Source: Laguncularia racemosa (Eukaryota; Streptophyta; Magnoliopsida; Myrtales; Combretaceae). Taken from it: 64,000 bases of DNA. This document shows, piece after piece, positions 48,228 to 61,750 of the stretch (positions are counted from its first letter, which is position 1; each line of letters opens with the position of its first letter). The DNA lies in the NCBI GenBank assembly GCA_037954665.1, contig JBBMOL010000439.1:186001-250000 (forward strand), written 5' to 3'. The position numbers and the translations under genes are program-made. The notes under the pieces were generated by a model. That model ran no database searches, had not been told where the DNA came from, and saw only the letters and a list, made by a program, of their open reading frames with translations.

Positions 48228-48507
48228 GTCACAAAGGAATTCTCCTTAGTCATAGAATTGTCATGCAAGTACCCCGTACCAAACTAGATTTTATAGGGGA
48301 TCATACCCTGAAATGTAAACAAACAAAATAAACGTATCCTATTGCTCTTCAAAGGGAGAAAATTTGACAACTGAGCAACATTCAGTTGCGTGGAATCAGC
48401 TCAAGCGATTATTGCTACGAAAAACTAGGCTTCACTGCTAAGTTGATTCCTCATGTCACCCCAGTTAAGCGCCCCTTATCGCTTTGATTCAGAGACATAA
48501 TATACAA

Positions 48508-51500
48508 TTAAGCAGCAACCTTCTTAGATGTCACGGAGTTGATGATGGTAGCGAACTCGGGGCCCTGCATCCAAATACAGCAGTTACAAATGATGACAAA
48601 TCATTCCGGGTAATATCATTGTTTTATGTCCGGAACACAGGATGGCGGGTCCGGTTCAGTGTATGTTAAGCATTCAGAAAATTTTAACAGAAGAGTACCT
48701 TTAACGAAGCACCACCCACAAGGAAACCATCAATGTCCTCTTGTTTAGCAAGCTCAGCACAATTTCCTCCATTTACTGACCCTGTAGAAGGAAGTCATCT
48801 ATTATTAGATCTTCCGAATCACAATATTACGCTTAAAGCATCAGAATGTTCACATGCAGTTAAAATCATTTGAATTTTGCTAGAGATATTTTGACTCCAT
48901 ACAAGCTATGACAAAAACGGCACTGTAGAGGCAAATCCAACACTTCGCTTCTTAAATCAGTCCATTATCTTATAATCTTATTGGACAGAAATTTTCCACA
49001 CATGTTTGAACCATGCAAGCAGCGCAAGTCAGCAAGGTTCGAATTCCTTCACACCTAAGTTTTAGGGATACAGTCAAAACCATGTCGACTCAATTTAAGT
49101 TATTCATTCAATGACTACAAATGAACTTCAATCAGCTCACATTAACCTAAAATAGAATAATCTGGAGACTTGCCAGTTGCACCATAGCATAATAAGATTT
49201 GTTGAAATAAAAATATATAAGCACCTATGTACAAGTCTTAAACTACAGAAAAATTCATCATCTTCATATCAAATTTCACTAAAACAGATAATTACCAAAA
49301 AAATCACATTTCTGCAAGTGCTTTACCTCCATAAATAATGCGTGTCTTGGAAGCAACTTCTGCTGACACATTCTTTTTAAGCCAATCACGGCAAGCAACA
49401 TGAACTTCCTGAGCTTGCACAGGTGTAGCCACTTTACCGGTCCCAATAGCCCATACAGGCTCATATGCTATAACAACATCATCCCAACTAGGTACAGCAT
49501 CTGGAAAGGGATCATAGAAACCAGCTTGAAGTTACTACCCCCAGTTCATTCATCATATGAGAATTCTTAATTCTGATTCATCCATCATATGAGAATTCTC
49601 AATTCTGAGGAGCATTTGCTTAATAAAAATCAGACAACAATCACCTGCATAGGCCTTCAGTTGCTGAAAGCAAACATCAAATGTCTTTCCTGCTTCTCTT
49701 TCTTCTAGCAGCTCTCCAATACAGGCAATGACTCCAAGACCCTGGCCCAAGGCATAAGCAGCTTTCTTGCCTATAAACTGGAGCAGGTAAAGATTTAGTA
49801 CTGTGAAAGATAGTGTCTTCCCCCAAAAGAATATTCATTCAACCATGAGCATGACTTTCACCTCATCATTTTCACCAATAATGTGCCTCCTTTCAGAATG
49901 TCCAAGAATAACCCACTTGCAGCCACTATCTTTAATTTGTTCTGCACTGAAGATAGAAATACATAAAACAAACTCTTAGAAAATCCATTGTAATACCAGT
50001 AACCATCATAGAAAATTTTACAAAACAAATTTAAAGGAAACGGTTAAATCAAGTTTCTTTTTGGCTAGAAAGTTTGATCCACTAATCTAAGATACCCAAT
50101 GCAGTTCAGTCAAAAAATCATCAAAAATTGAACCTACTGCATGGAAATGTGAAGTAATACTTCAGTACCTCAATCTCCATGAAAAATCCATTCCACACCA
50201 AAGTCTCAAGATAACAACTTTTTTTGGTAGAAGACCCAATATAACATTGCCAAAGAAAAGAAGACTAGAATTTTAGAGAAGGATGCACTACAAGAAACAA
50301 ACTATCCTGACAACATGTGGTAGGTGAACAGAAGATGAGAGCCTTTTACAAGGCTTTCTGACAAATAACAACACATGAATGCAGAAGATCTTCCAACTAG
50401 GTAGCACATAAACCAATCCCTATGAGAGTCAGTATAGCTAACAGTTTCTCCTCATTTTACTTCACACCACCCACCACAAGATGTACTAGAAGAAATGAGA
50501 TAAGTCAAACGTTTACAATCATAAACAACAGCAGGAGAAGCCAAGAATTAAAATACCCACAAAACAGCCGCTTGATAGCCACCAATAGTCAACTGCAATA
50601 TATTCTCCAAGGCAAAAGAAACAAATTATGCATTATGCTTAATCCTGATGCAACAGGACCCTAAGAAAAGGAAATATCAACAGATAAAAAGCCTTTTCTA
50701 CTTCTTGTCATGCAACTGATTTAGTGCTTGAAATGCTGTCAGTAGAAACAGGGCATTCCAAGGAAGGGATTGCGTTGAAAAGATTATTGGATACCATCCA
50801 ATGGATAATTGGGTGCTTGGGCCAGTGCCGACTGGCTACACAAAAGCTGAGTGGTGGAAGAGAGGCTCCAAAAAATGCATGCAGTAATCAAATACAGCTA
50901 CAAGATGATCTGATGATAGTATTGACTATTGAACAACCAATGCTCTTCCAGGCTAATCTACACAATGAAAGCTTTTCATTTTCTGACATTTTCAATTGAA
51001 TCAAGAGTGGGTGCAATGAGAATATCTCAATCATGCTAAATCTACCACACGGATGTGTCAAAAGTTCGTCTCACAAGCTGGGAGTCATGGCACCTTACGA
51101 ACCAGACATCAGATGTTCTCGGGGTGATTGCACCCCCTAAAAGAAAGTTATCTTATGAGACCCTGACTACTCTCCAACAAGTGCTGCCTAAAATTGAGAG
51201 ATGGAAGAGGGACATTGTAGGCTGAGAATGTGTCAGAGTTTGTCAGTTGTGCATAATCAAATGCACAAGGTTGACTGCCCACCATGGACTGAACAAATAA
51301 TCTATTGAATCACATAAAAAATAAAGGATGCACTTTTATTTTTCCATGCCTATATCTAATCTATTAATCCAGTGACATGTGATCTCAGGTTAACTTTTCA
51401 CTGAGAATGGTGACAACTGATTCTTCATAGATGGACTGAACCCAACTCAGAAGAAGCTTACATGCTTAGTTAAGACTGAGGGTATGGCTAGATATTAAAT

Positions 51501-54500
51501 ATGCCGAGAGGTCATATTTGAATTTTTCCCACTAAGTCAAAGGGGACAACAGAGCATATAAAGAAAAAGACTGTCCAATTCAAGTTCTAGAAGAACCTCA
51601 AGAATTACCACCGCAATTTTTTGGATAAGGAGCAATAAAAATACCTGATTTCTCCAGTGAAAGCTCCTCCTTTCCCAATCCAACAATTCTGTGCTGATAC
51701 CTCTATGCGTTCTGTCAATGAACTCCTAACCTGATTGATGTACACGAATGGAGGTGCCACCACAACATCTGTAAAACTCACCAGGAAAGAGAACAACATT
51801 AACAAAAATATTTCAAGCAATTAATTTATCCCTTAGATTATTGAATACGATCAAGCATTCAGCAAGAACTACTTGACATGAAACATTTAAGTAAAAATAA
51901 ACAAATGAAAATAAAAAATCAGATTACAGAAAAGAAAGTGGATGTATAAAAATAAAACTAAAACCAAAAGAAAAAGAAAAGAAGAATATTTTCGATGCCA
52001 GGATCGATAAATGAAACCAACCGATTTATACAAAAAATTTAAATGCTAGCCAATTTCAGTAACAACCAACATAACAGGAAAAAGAAAGCCAATTCTTGTT
52101 CAAAGAAGCTCTGAAAATGGCCATACATAGCTAAACTGAAATTAGATTTAAGGCACATTTTACATGGACTTTCAAACGTTTTCCGTTTGTATTACCTCTC
52201 TACATCAAAACTTCAAAAACATGCCACTTGGGAGTTCATTCAGGTTTTCGATTTCTTCCTGAAAGTTGGAGGCTTATGGAATTTTAGGATAGTTTATCAG
52301 CTCCACACAAAGTTCATATACGGGCCATATATCTCAATTCAGCAGAATCTTCAGAGAAAGGAAGCAAGGATATTGGTTTCGTTTTTTCTCAATATGGAGA
52401 TGGAAAAGTGGCAGGAGAGGTGAAAGCTGAAAGGAGAAAAAGACCAATATGATGCATTGATGCTCTCCACATGTAAGATGCATGTATTACATATATAATC
52501 AAAAGCAAACCATCTCATCAAGTTGATTACTAAAGTCACAGAGTCTTGTAAAAACAAATTATTCAGTTCATTATTGAAACAAACAGCATACAATACTTGG
52601 AGACCGATTCTTTTAGCTTGATCAAAAAGGGTAGCACAATCAGTTGACAAGAAATGAAAAAGCAACCAGTCCAATATATAAAATAAAACTGTCTTCGGAT
52701 GACTGAAGATTCCATGACAGTTAAGGCAAAAGGATATGTGGTCGAAAACAAAAAGAACAAACAGAAAACATGTAGAAAAGAAATACATTAATTATGTAAA
52801 ATTTATTTGATCAGCACCAAAATTTCTTATCTGCTCAGAGAAGTTAATTAATATAATACAGAGAACTAGTAAGTATCCATTATGTTAAAGACACAAGTTA
52901 TCAAAACTAAATGAGGTCAAAGTTAAAATGGTGCAAGAGACAGGTCATAACTCACCAACATCAGGCTCCAATGTGGCAGCATTCAGATCAGAAACAAGCT
53001 TGCTAATGGAGTCTTTTGCCCCATTCTAGATTAAAATGTAACAAGGAGCAAGGTTAGTAAAAGAAAGTTTGCTCATATAATGGAATGAAAAGGTTTCAGA
53101 GTAATAGTGTCTAGTGACAGTGGCAATGCAAAAGAAAATCTAAGCAACGGTACATAAAACAAGAGCAAGTAACCAAAATTCAAAAGCATGACATTGATAG
53201 AGAATACTAAATGAATAAAAGACGGACACAAAAGAGATACAGCAAAGTGTAGAGGGTAAAGTAATTCATCTCTAAGGCAATTACTCCAATTTCTTTCCTT
53301 TTCTTGTTTGGGCACTTTCATAACCCAAGTTTCAATCATAGGTGGCCTCTATGGTCACATGGATTTCTAAATAAGCAGATTGAGCATCTTTAAAGAGTCA
53401 AGGCAATTTGATATCAGCGGGCTAAGAAGAAAATCATGCGTGAAGTTATTTCTAGAGGCAGGCCAATCTTCTATGTACCTATGTTTCTTTAAGGCTAACA
53501 AATGAAGTCTCTATCCTTTTACACAACAGTTCTATAGCATGCACATTAATGATAAATATTCAAGTCTAAACATTCTGCCACATCTATAATCAATGCTTAT
53601 GAATGTCAATGACAATGAATAAACAAAGAGAGAAATAGTCCTTACACACTTCCAGTTTCCTCCAACAAAAAACTGCAAGCACAAAAGCAATAGAAAATAA
53701 TTAGAAGCTTAATATGACAAATAAGCACCAAATACAACAAATCAAAACAACTGCACAGGCAAATGCAAATTGCTCCAACACATCCAATGGTACCGTAAAG
53801 CAAATTGAATACATGTGAGCTAAGTATAGCAAAAATTAAAAGCACCTAGAACATCCTGTGAAACTAGTTTCTACATAACCTTTGAAGGAAACAGAAACAA
53901 TGGCCCAAAAATAGCCGCATTAGTTTATCTTATCGCCAGATTCACATAGCTATGTAAAACCAACCTATACAACCCAATAATCATTTCCTCCGAGAGATGT
54001 CAAAACATATTTGATTAAATTTCTTTAACTCGGTGCTGGCTATCGTAACTCAAGTCTTTGCTTAATAACTCCTTATAGATAAAATTGACCGGTCCGAATT
54101 AGCCGATCATTGATAAGCAAAGGAGGGTTCGACATTCAAATTCATCCTGAAAATACTGAGACACCATTTGGGGGCGGAAAACTCTGTTATGCCATTTATT
54201 GTTGAATAAAAAACTCACTGACATGAATTACATTTTTTATTTATAAATTTCATTTAAATTGCATAAAGTAAGAAAACAGAAATTAGACCAATTTAACTGC
54301 AGAATCTCCTGATAATGCAAGTTTAAAAAGAAATTGCACAGAGTGCATACTATTGACACTAAAGTTTCTCAATTAACATGTATTACCAATGCACAAGAAC
54401 AACAATATTTACCAATTATTAGAATAGAGATATTGCACTTTCATATTTCAGAGGGAAATGGAAAGAATGATTTTACGGGATACAACCTTTCCAGTACCAG

Positions 54501-54657
54501 CCATAGCTACGACGGCACGAGGAGGTTTAGGAGAGGAACGGAGGCGGAGTTGAGCATTGACGTGTTGAGATAAAGAGAGAGAAGAGGAATGGTCGAGGTT
54601 GTTGGATCGGCGGAGGCCGGAGAAGTTCGTGGTGAGAGATGTTGAAACTGCCGCCAT
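48508..54657 (-). CDS. TPI: Plastid triosephosphate isomerase
   Basis: Nine exons on the minus strand, all GT-AG: 54657-54487, 53672-53646, 53025-52956, 51768-51645, 49946-49862, 49777-49645, 49500-49327, 48781-48699, 48564-48508. They join without a break to 307 aa. Residues 1 to about 50 are rich in Ser, Leu and Arg (MAAVSTSLTT...) and end before AMAGTGKFFVGGNWKC, as in plastid isoforms; cytosolic TPI lacks this extension. The catalytic residues are in place: Lys65 in GGNWKC, His147 in ILGHSERR, Glu217 in AYEPVWAIGTGK. Phosphate-binding GSVNGGN starts at 262. The enzyme interconverts dihydroxyacetone phosphate and glyceraldehyde-3-phosphate in the stroma for the Calvin cycle and starch metabolism. 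Plastid targeting is inferred from the N-terminus. The 27-nt exon 2, carrying the catalytic Lys, is unusually small. Confidence 0.97.
49947..51644 (-). other. Intron 4 of the triosephosphate isomerase gene
   Basis: A 1.7-kb intron. I see no gene or clear transposon inside it. Short open frames at 50422-50664 and 50724-50999 have no recognisable family. Confidence 0.6.
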
Positions 54658-54669
54658 AGCTCGACTAGT

Positions 54670-54690
54670 GAAGAAGAAGAAGAAGAAGAA
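54670..54690. repeat. (GAA)7 microsatellite in the TPI 5' leader
   Basis: Seven GAA units on the plus strand, so CTT/TTC on the sense strand of the gene, lie 13-33 nt upstream of the start codon. Pyrimidine-rich leader repeats of this kind are common in plants. Confidence 0.85.
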
Positions 54691-54859
54691 GGAACGAAGT
54701 ACTAGTAGTAGAAGAGGCAGTTGGTGGTTGCTTTGCTTTGAGGATTGGGTTTAGTGTTGGGTGCTGTGATTTTTGGTGGCCACTCGTATGTATGTATAAG
54801 TATGATGTTTTATGATACAAATATCGGCTTCCCTTGTTATGGGTTCGATTCAACCGTTG

Positions 54860-55555
54860 TTCCGGAGCGTGGTGACTACGCGATAGGCCCGTGGTGGTAG
54901 GTGAGGCTTAATCATGCCATCTTTTTTATTAAAATAAGGATAAGAGGGCGTCCTGAAAATGAAACATTGAAACCGCTAAGATGGTGCTGACTTGACATGT
55001 AGCACCAGTTCGCTTGCATGATAATCAATAGCTAACGGTGAACACGTGCTACCGGCATTAAAATCCTTAAAATCATTGGAAGGAAACCTATAATATTAAC
55101 TGTTTTAAATATTTTTTATGATAAATAATAATATGGAAATTTAGACTATTATCGAAATTACCCACTCTTGCCAACAACCCGCAAAATTACAAGCAACTTT
55201 TAATTTCAACGCGATCACATGCAACTTCTGAGTTCAACACATATGTCTTCCACGTTCCTGGTTGGTAGCTTATGTGGATGAATACCGGTAACTTTCTTTA
55301 GTAATTTACACGTAGCAATTTATGACTCATTAATTGGTAGCAATACCTCATACCTGGGATACCGGCTCTAAATTTTATTAATTAATTAAAAATATTATAA
55401 AAAATGAAAAATATTTGATCTTACTTCTTATATATAATTATAAGATTCTGCAAGTAAATAACTAAAAATAAATAAGAGAGTACTACTTCACTTATAAATT
55501 ATTTTAATATAGTGCAAAAAAATAAATAAGGGTAGCACTACTATCCTTACAAATT
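54860..55555. other. Region upstream of the triosephosphate isomerase gene
   Basis: No coding sequence is seen. No convincing TATA box is visible; CTTATACATA near 54800 (minus strand) is weak. Confidence 0.45.
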
Positions 55556-55559
55556 AATT

Positions 55560-56950
55560 TGGCTTACTCGACATCGGGATCTAAACTAGTAGAGCTTCCC
55601 TCCAATGAGATAAAGTCGTTGAAATATTTATCTTTTTTACTAGATGTTTCGTACGACTCTTGTATTCGACTCTTTGCCTTCAACCAATCCTCCACGCAAG
55701 CAAATGACTCAAAATTGACGGGCGACAGTCTTAATCGCTGTTAGGATAGGATAAGGCCCATCGTGTTGAAAGCTTGTTCAATAGCTACTATTGATGCAAG
55801 AACAGCAAGAACTTAGCGAGCAATTTGAGAGAAGATCGGATATGTCTTCCTATGCCTCCTCTACCAATCCAAAATGTTGAAGTCTGTAATACTACTATCA
55901 CCAAATTTAAAGTTTGTATTAAAGTAGTAGCTAAGTTCTATGTACTCACTTGACCCAACACAGTGTTGCTTCAACCTTTGTATCATTCATTGCGCAGGGA
56001 GGATATGACCATGTGCAATACCATGTTGGCTAGGGGACGATGAGAGAGTTGCGAGAACTTAGCCACCGAATACAGTAAAAAAGTTAGAATATAAGTCCTT
56101 TGTTACCCGGATCACTCAGCGTAATTCTTATGAAGCGATAATGGCATAGGTGTCTTCAGTGTCGGAAAAGGTATCAACAATTTGATAATATAAATTAGGA
56201 TATTCTAATAATATATCTTTCTTATAACATAGATCTAAAATAGAAATAACGAAATAAATTGCAAGAATTTGTTTATAATCTTGAAACTACTTTTTAGCCA
56301 TGCCATTAATAGCCACCTAATATAATAGGTTCCTCCAAGCTTTAAGTAACATTGATAGTATATTTACAACATTCATCAGGAAAAAGTGAATACTAGCTCA
56401 ATACACTTGAGAAAATGTCAGAGTACACTCGTGAAAAACTCTTAAAATACTCAACATTATGCTGCATACATCCCAATCTCTAGGGTGTAGTGGAATGTCT
56501 TAAACATTCATTTTAACAAAAGTACATAATGCATCTTTATAAGAAATCGTACTGGAAGGCATCTAATCAAAGCCAGGATGTAACATCATCAAATCCTCTA
56601 GTCGCTCATTGGTGAAATTGTGGATACCATAATCATCCACTTCAAAAAATTACTCGAGTGTAGGTTGCACAAATTTTCCCTTATCACCTTATATAGAACA
56701 TCCTTTCTTGTTAGAAGATGAATAGCGGAAGAAACTTCGCCGTTTTTTAAATTATTATAAAAAGAAAATATTGATATGGACATATAAGAGTATAGAAAAT
56801 ATTGAAAAGTTTGCAAGCTATATAATAGAAAATATTGAAGATTTCGCAAGTTATATAATAGAAGATATTGAAAAGCACATAAACTATTGATAAGAGCATA
56901 AAAAATACTAAATGCACAAGAGATCGAGTTTAATTTTTTTTTTCGAAAAG
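55560..56950 (-). pseudogene. hAT-superfamily transposase pseudogene (C-terminal half)
   Basis: On the minus strand, in several broken frames, the sequence reads as the RNase H-like and dimerisation region of a plant hAT transposase. In order: YKQILAIYFVISILDLCYKK (near 56270), DFNILDW (near 55880), then IARxVLAVLASIVAIEQAFN with a stop at x, and finally RLRLSPVNFESFACVEDWL (55735-55680). In intact relatives the last two blocks read ...VPASTVASE.AFS and ...L.P...E.L.C..DWL. At least eight stops interrupt it. The N-terminal BED zinc finger is not visible and no termini could be defined. Confidence 0.8.
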
Positions 56951-58740
56951 AACTCCTGTTGCAATACAAAGGCATTTATTTATACAATATCCTCATACTG
57001 TTTAATTTTTTCTGTTCCTTTACAACATTTAAATTCAAAAATTTCAACTCGTGTACCTACGCCTTTTAGCCTACAACTCTCATAAAAAAAATTTCAAACC
57101 GTCATTGTTCCTTTATAGACATTTGTCTGCATGAATTGTCTTTTGAATTTTATTTTTCTCCACCGACAACTTGTGTTATTAGTCATCTCCTGTAATCCTA
57201 CAACTCTATGCATTATTTTTTTTTTAATTGAGGTTTAAATGTTGTAGACATTTGTTTGCTTTCATCCATTATAACTCCTCAATTTTTCAATAGTCCACAT
57301 TATTGGTCTTCAATTTTTTCTCCTTTTCTAACTTTACAAAGTTGTAGTCTTTGAAATTTTCTTTTTTCTTTTTAATATTTACAGTAGGTCGATCTGCTAA
57401 TTCAAATGGGGTCAAACCGATGGTTCAAAAAACGCCAACCCAATGGGTTCTACCCATCCTTGAACTGCCCCATAGCTTGAATCAGCCCTTTCCCTATGTC
57501 TAACATGACCCATAGGTTAAGTCCTGACTCATTGAGGATCTAAAAGGGTCCACAAGTTCGGGTAGTTCAAGACCTAAGACTTATAAACCAATGGAACCAT
57601 AAGTCTAAACAATCCTATATTAAAGAGAGAGAGAGAGAGAGAAAATTAAAAAAAAAAAAAAAGAAAGATCATATATATTGAAAATTTAAACTATTTCCAA
57701 ATGAATTAAGAAATATTTTATTCTAATTCACAACTTTTGATATGTCGATATTAACAACACTATAATTAAATATATCTCTATTGTTGGTTCAATCTAATAT
57801 ATATAAACTTTCATCAAAAGAGGATTTTCATTCTTTAATAATGTAGAATTGGCTTTTGATAATCTTTAATTATTTGCTCTATATTACCAATATCACAATA
57901 CATATTGGGTACAATTTTTCATAAATAAAAAAATAAATCCTTTTCAATTTTATAAAAAAAAGGTTATAATTACTTAATTTTTAGGCTCAAAGTTATTAAA
58001 TTTAAAACATACAAATAAAAAAATTAGGCCGATTCGGTGGGTCTAAGAATAGTGGACCGGACTCATCGAAACTACAATATCTAAGAACCTAACACCAAAC
58101 TAAGCTTAAATAGGTCACGCATCTTTTAACTATTCAAGGCCTCATGACTTGCTCATTCTAGTAAATTGGGAGATGGAAAACAAAAATATTTCTAACTTTT
58201 ATGGTTATTTCTATTTTAAATATTTGACTATGTTAAATTGAGTATATAATAAGTATACTTTAGCCATTGTTGTTGCAAGATCCTTGCTAGGTCAAGTGCA
58301 ACTTGCACAGGGTAAGAAAATGATCTATAGGGGGTGCTAGAGTTAATTTTGGCATAACCGCTTTGACATTAAGTTATAATTGAATGGAAGATCAAGGTAA
58401 CGGGAGGGAGAGAGTATAAGCAAAATGACAAAGTTTCCATCATTTATCTAAATGATTGATGTTATATTTATAAGGAGGATGACAAAGCTAGATAAGAAAT
58501 GCTATAAATGCCCTAAAGTCTCTTATCTAACACTAAATTTGGTGGAGAATAATCAAATGAGTTATGAGGTTATTAATTTGCCTTATATGTTGAGCTTTTC
58601 TCGTATGCCTTCATTGAACTCTAGGTTGGGCTAGGTGACATAGGCTTAGGTAGGTTAACCTAAGCTAGAAGGCAAAGGTCTGCGGTAACTTATCAACACC
58701 AATCAAGTTAACCTAAGCATGGAGACCCACATCGAACATA
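56951..58740. other. Intergenic interval with simple repeats
   Basis: No gene is visible. A (GA)n run at about 57625-57642 is followed by a poly(A) run. The rest is AT-rich, with one moderately GC-richer block at 57380-57600. Confidence 0.5.
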
Positions 58741-58743
58741 ATT

Positions 58744-58767
58744 TTATTATTATTATTATTATTATTT
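58744..58767. repeat. (TTA)n microsatellite, probable LINE tail
   Basis: About eight TTA units on the plus strand, that is (TAA)n on the minus strand, mark the 3' end of the antisense LINE. Confidence 0.75.
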
Positions 58768-60799
58768 TGCTAATCAAATGAGATTATATTAGCAAACTTA
58801 TGAACAAAGTATAAATCTCGGTACAATTTATCTCCGAGTTGTAAGAAGAGTCTTTTGATAATAGATTCTAAATTTAAAGGAAACGTAAATAACCAGTCAC
58901 TTGGACAAGATTGTGTTCTAGTTTATGTTGCCACCTAGTTTGCCACTTCATTGGCCTCTTGCCTAGTTAAGCTAAACTTCATTGACTTGAAACTAGGCAT
59001 TAAGGTTTCTATATCCTACATAAATGTGCACAACTACCATGGAGGATCTGATTTAGATGTTAAAGACTGAAAATGATTTCGCTATCCATTTCAAGAATGA
59101 CTTCTATCCAACCCTTCATCCTAGCATAATATATGGCTACCAATACAACTATTGACTCAGTAAAAATAGGTGATTTGTAAAGCATACCCTTGCTCATCTG
59201 CCACAAACATGTCATTTAGAATTGCGTGCCATAAAGCCTATTGTTGCATCACCTGTAGAAGGATCATGTGATCCATTTGTATTTAATTTTATAAAATTAC
59301 TTTATGGGTTGTTTAATTGCACGTGAACTATGTTTATGCCTATATGGATATCTCGGATGCTGTGATTGCTATGAGCTTAGTGAAGCTTCATGTTTCATTA
59401 CTTCTACTATCATTAGCTAAGGATGAATGCTGTAATTATTGATGTTGTGGATCTCTCTCATACTCTTCATTAGGTTGTTTCATTTGTAGATGGTTTCCTG
59501 TAGCTACAGCATTTGAGATTTTTTGCTTAAAACCAGCTCTATTTCTTCTATTGCCTTGTTGCAAATTCTTACCACTGAGTTAACATCTGGTTTTGTCCCG
59601 TTGAAAACAACTTGACATCTTTCTTTCCACAAACACAACATAATTGTACACAACTTGGCAAATAGGATATTACTCTCCTACTTATTTCTAAACATGATAC
59701 CAACCATTTATCCAAGGAGCTGACTCTTTGCACATTGACTCTAATGCCTAACACTGCAAACCATATTGGTATGGTCTACGAGCAACAAAGTAATAAATGT
59801 TCCACCATTTTCATTATGTGAACAAAAGCTGCATATTTTTTAGTTTATAACTTGTCTCTTTTCAAGACTACACTAGGTGGATAAATCATTATTCAATGCC
59901 CTACACATGAAATGCTTTACCTTAGGGAGACAATAAGATTGCCATACCTTTGTCCATATAACTTTGTCTCTCTGGTGAGATGAGGATGCACCCATGTCTT
60001 TCTGATGGTCATTGCAGTGTATGAAATTGTATGCAAATCTAACACTACATTTACCGGATTTCTCGTGTAGCCATACAAGTCAATCTGTAGTCCTTGCAAG
60101 TGGTATGGGGATTGCCTGGATAGCCTTAAGAGTTGATTGATCGAACCATCTTTAGAGTTCACTAAGCTTCCAAGACTTTGCTTCTTACTATATTAGGTTT
60201 GCAACTTGTAGATCATGGTTGTCAATGCTTGATAGTAGAGTAGGTTTGTAGCCTTCCAATGTTGGTATCCAAGGATTTGCTATAGCATTAATTGAAGTCT
60301 CATCACCCACTTGCCACAGGGCTCCCTTTTAGAGTTGATCTTTACCATGTAATATACTAGCCCATCCCCAAGAGTCACGAGATCCTCTAGATGCCTGCAA
60401 AAAGGTTGAGTTTGGGAAGTAGATACCTTCAAGAACATTAACCTGGAGAGCATGTGGATTTGATTGTATTCTCCAAGCAAGCTTTGTTAATAAAGTTCAG
60501 TGGCAATCACCTAAATCCTTGAATCCTAAAACCCCTTTTGATTCAAGTAAGGATATTTTGTCCTAACTTTGCCAATAAATCTTCCTTTCTTCATTTTTTT
60601 TAACCCCACCAGTATTGAGCCATCATTAAGCTAACCTCTTTAGACCATTTTGCTAGGAATTTAAAGCAACTCATGGAGTATAGAGAGATAGCTCTTGCAA
60701 CAACTTTGATGATGACTTCTCTTCCCACATTGGACAAAATACATTGCTTCCAACTCTTTAGTTTGTTCGAATTTAATCTTTTACAAAGCGTAATGCTTT

Positions 60800-61750
60800 C
60801 ATCTTGTTTCTTCCCAAGTTCTAGGCAATTCCAAGTACTTACCTAGATTATCTGACACTAGGACCTCTAATTCTAAACTTGTTTCCTCTATCCTTTCTTT
60901 AGTAACATTCTTGCTGAAAAATAGGCTTAACTTTTGAAAATTGATTTTCTATCCTAAGGCTTCACAATATCACTGAAGAATGTTCTTTGGTATATGAACA
61001 TTTGAAACATTAGCCTCAACGAAGAATAAAGAGTCATTGGCAAACAACAAATGACATAATATGGGACATGCCCATCTAATACTCATTCCGTACAGTTGTT
61101 CTATATTGATTGCATGTTCTACATTTCTAGATAACACCTTTGCTATCAAGATGAAAAGATAGGGTGATAATGGGTTCCTCTGTCTAAGTCCTCTATATGG
61201 TTGCACATGACCTTCTTCCCATTAACTGGGATCTTATATGATACTAACTTTACACACTCCATTGCCCATGTTATCCAAGTGCCACATAATCCCAATCTAG
61301 CAAGAGTTGCTTCAAGAAAGTCTCATTCTATATGGTCATAGGCTTTGTTCATATCAAGTTTTGGGGCACAATGCATTTTAGTACTAGATTGTTTAGTTCT
61401 TAGAAAATGGAAAGCCTCATGCGCAATTATGATGTTATCATGAATGACCCGATACGACACTAACGCACTTTGAGATTCAAAAATAGGACCTTAAAGGAAA
61501 GGTTTCATACGATTGATTATAATTCTAGCAATGATTTCAAACATAAAATTGCACAAACTAATAGGTTGGAAATGGCCTATTTCTTGGGGGGATACACATT
61601 TAGGAATCAAGACTATGTTAGTTAGATTCAAGTTTAAGGAAATCATACTTATATCAAAAACGATTTTGACAATTTCCACTGCGCTTTTTCTTACAATGTA
61701 CTAGTAACGCTAATAAAAAATCCCTAGAAAGTCATCAAGCCTCGATGCTT
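60800..61750 (-). pseudogene. LINE reverse transcriptase domain
   Basis: Contains the RT motifs of the antisense LINE: the IPK...PISLCN finger block at 61679-61491 and the GLRQ..PLSPYLFIL palm block at 61206-60970. FANDS replaces the catalytic FADDS, and frames are interrupted between blocks. Confidence 0.85.

Noticed and set aside
50422..50999. Two open frames in intron 4 of triosephosphate isomerase
   Set aside because: Short, with no domain recognised, and inside an intron flanked by correct splice sites.
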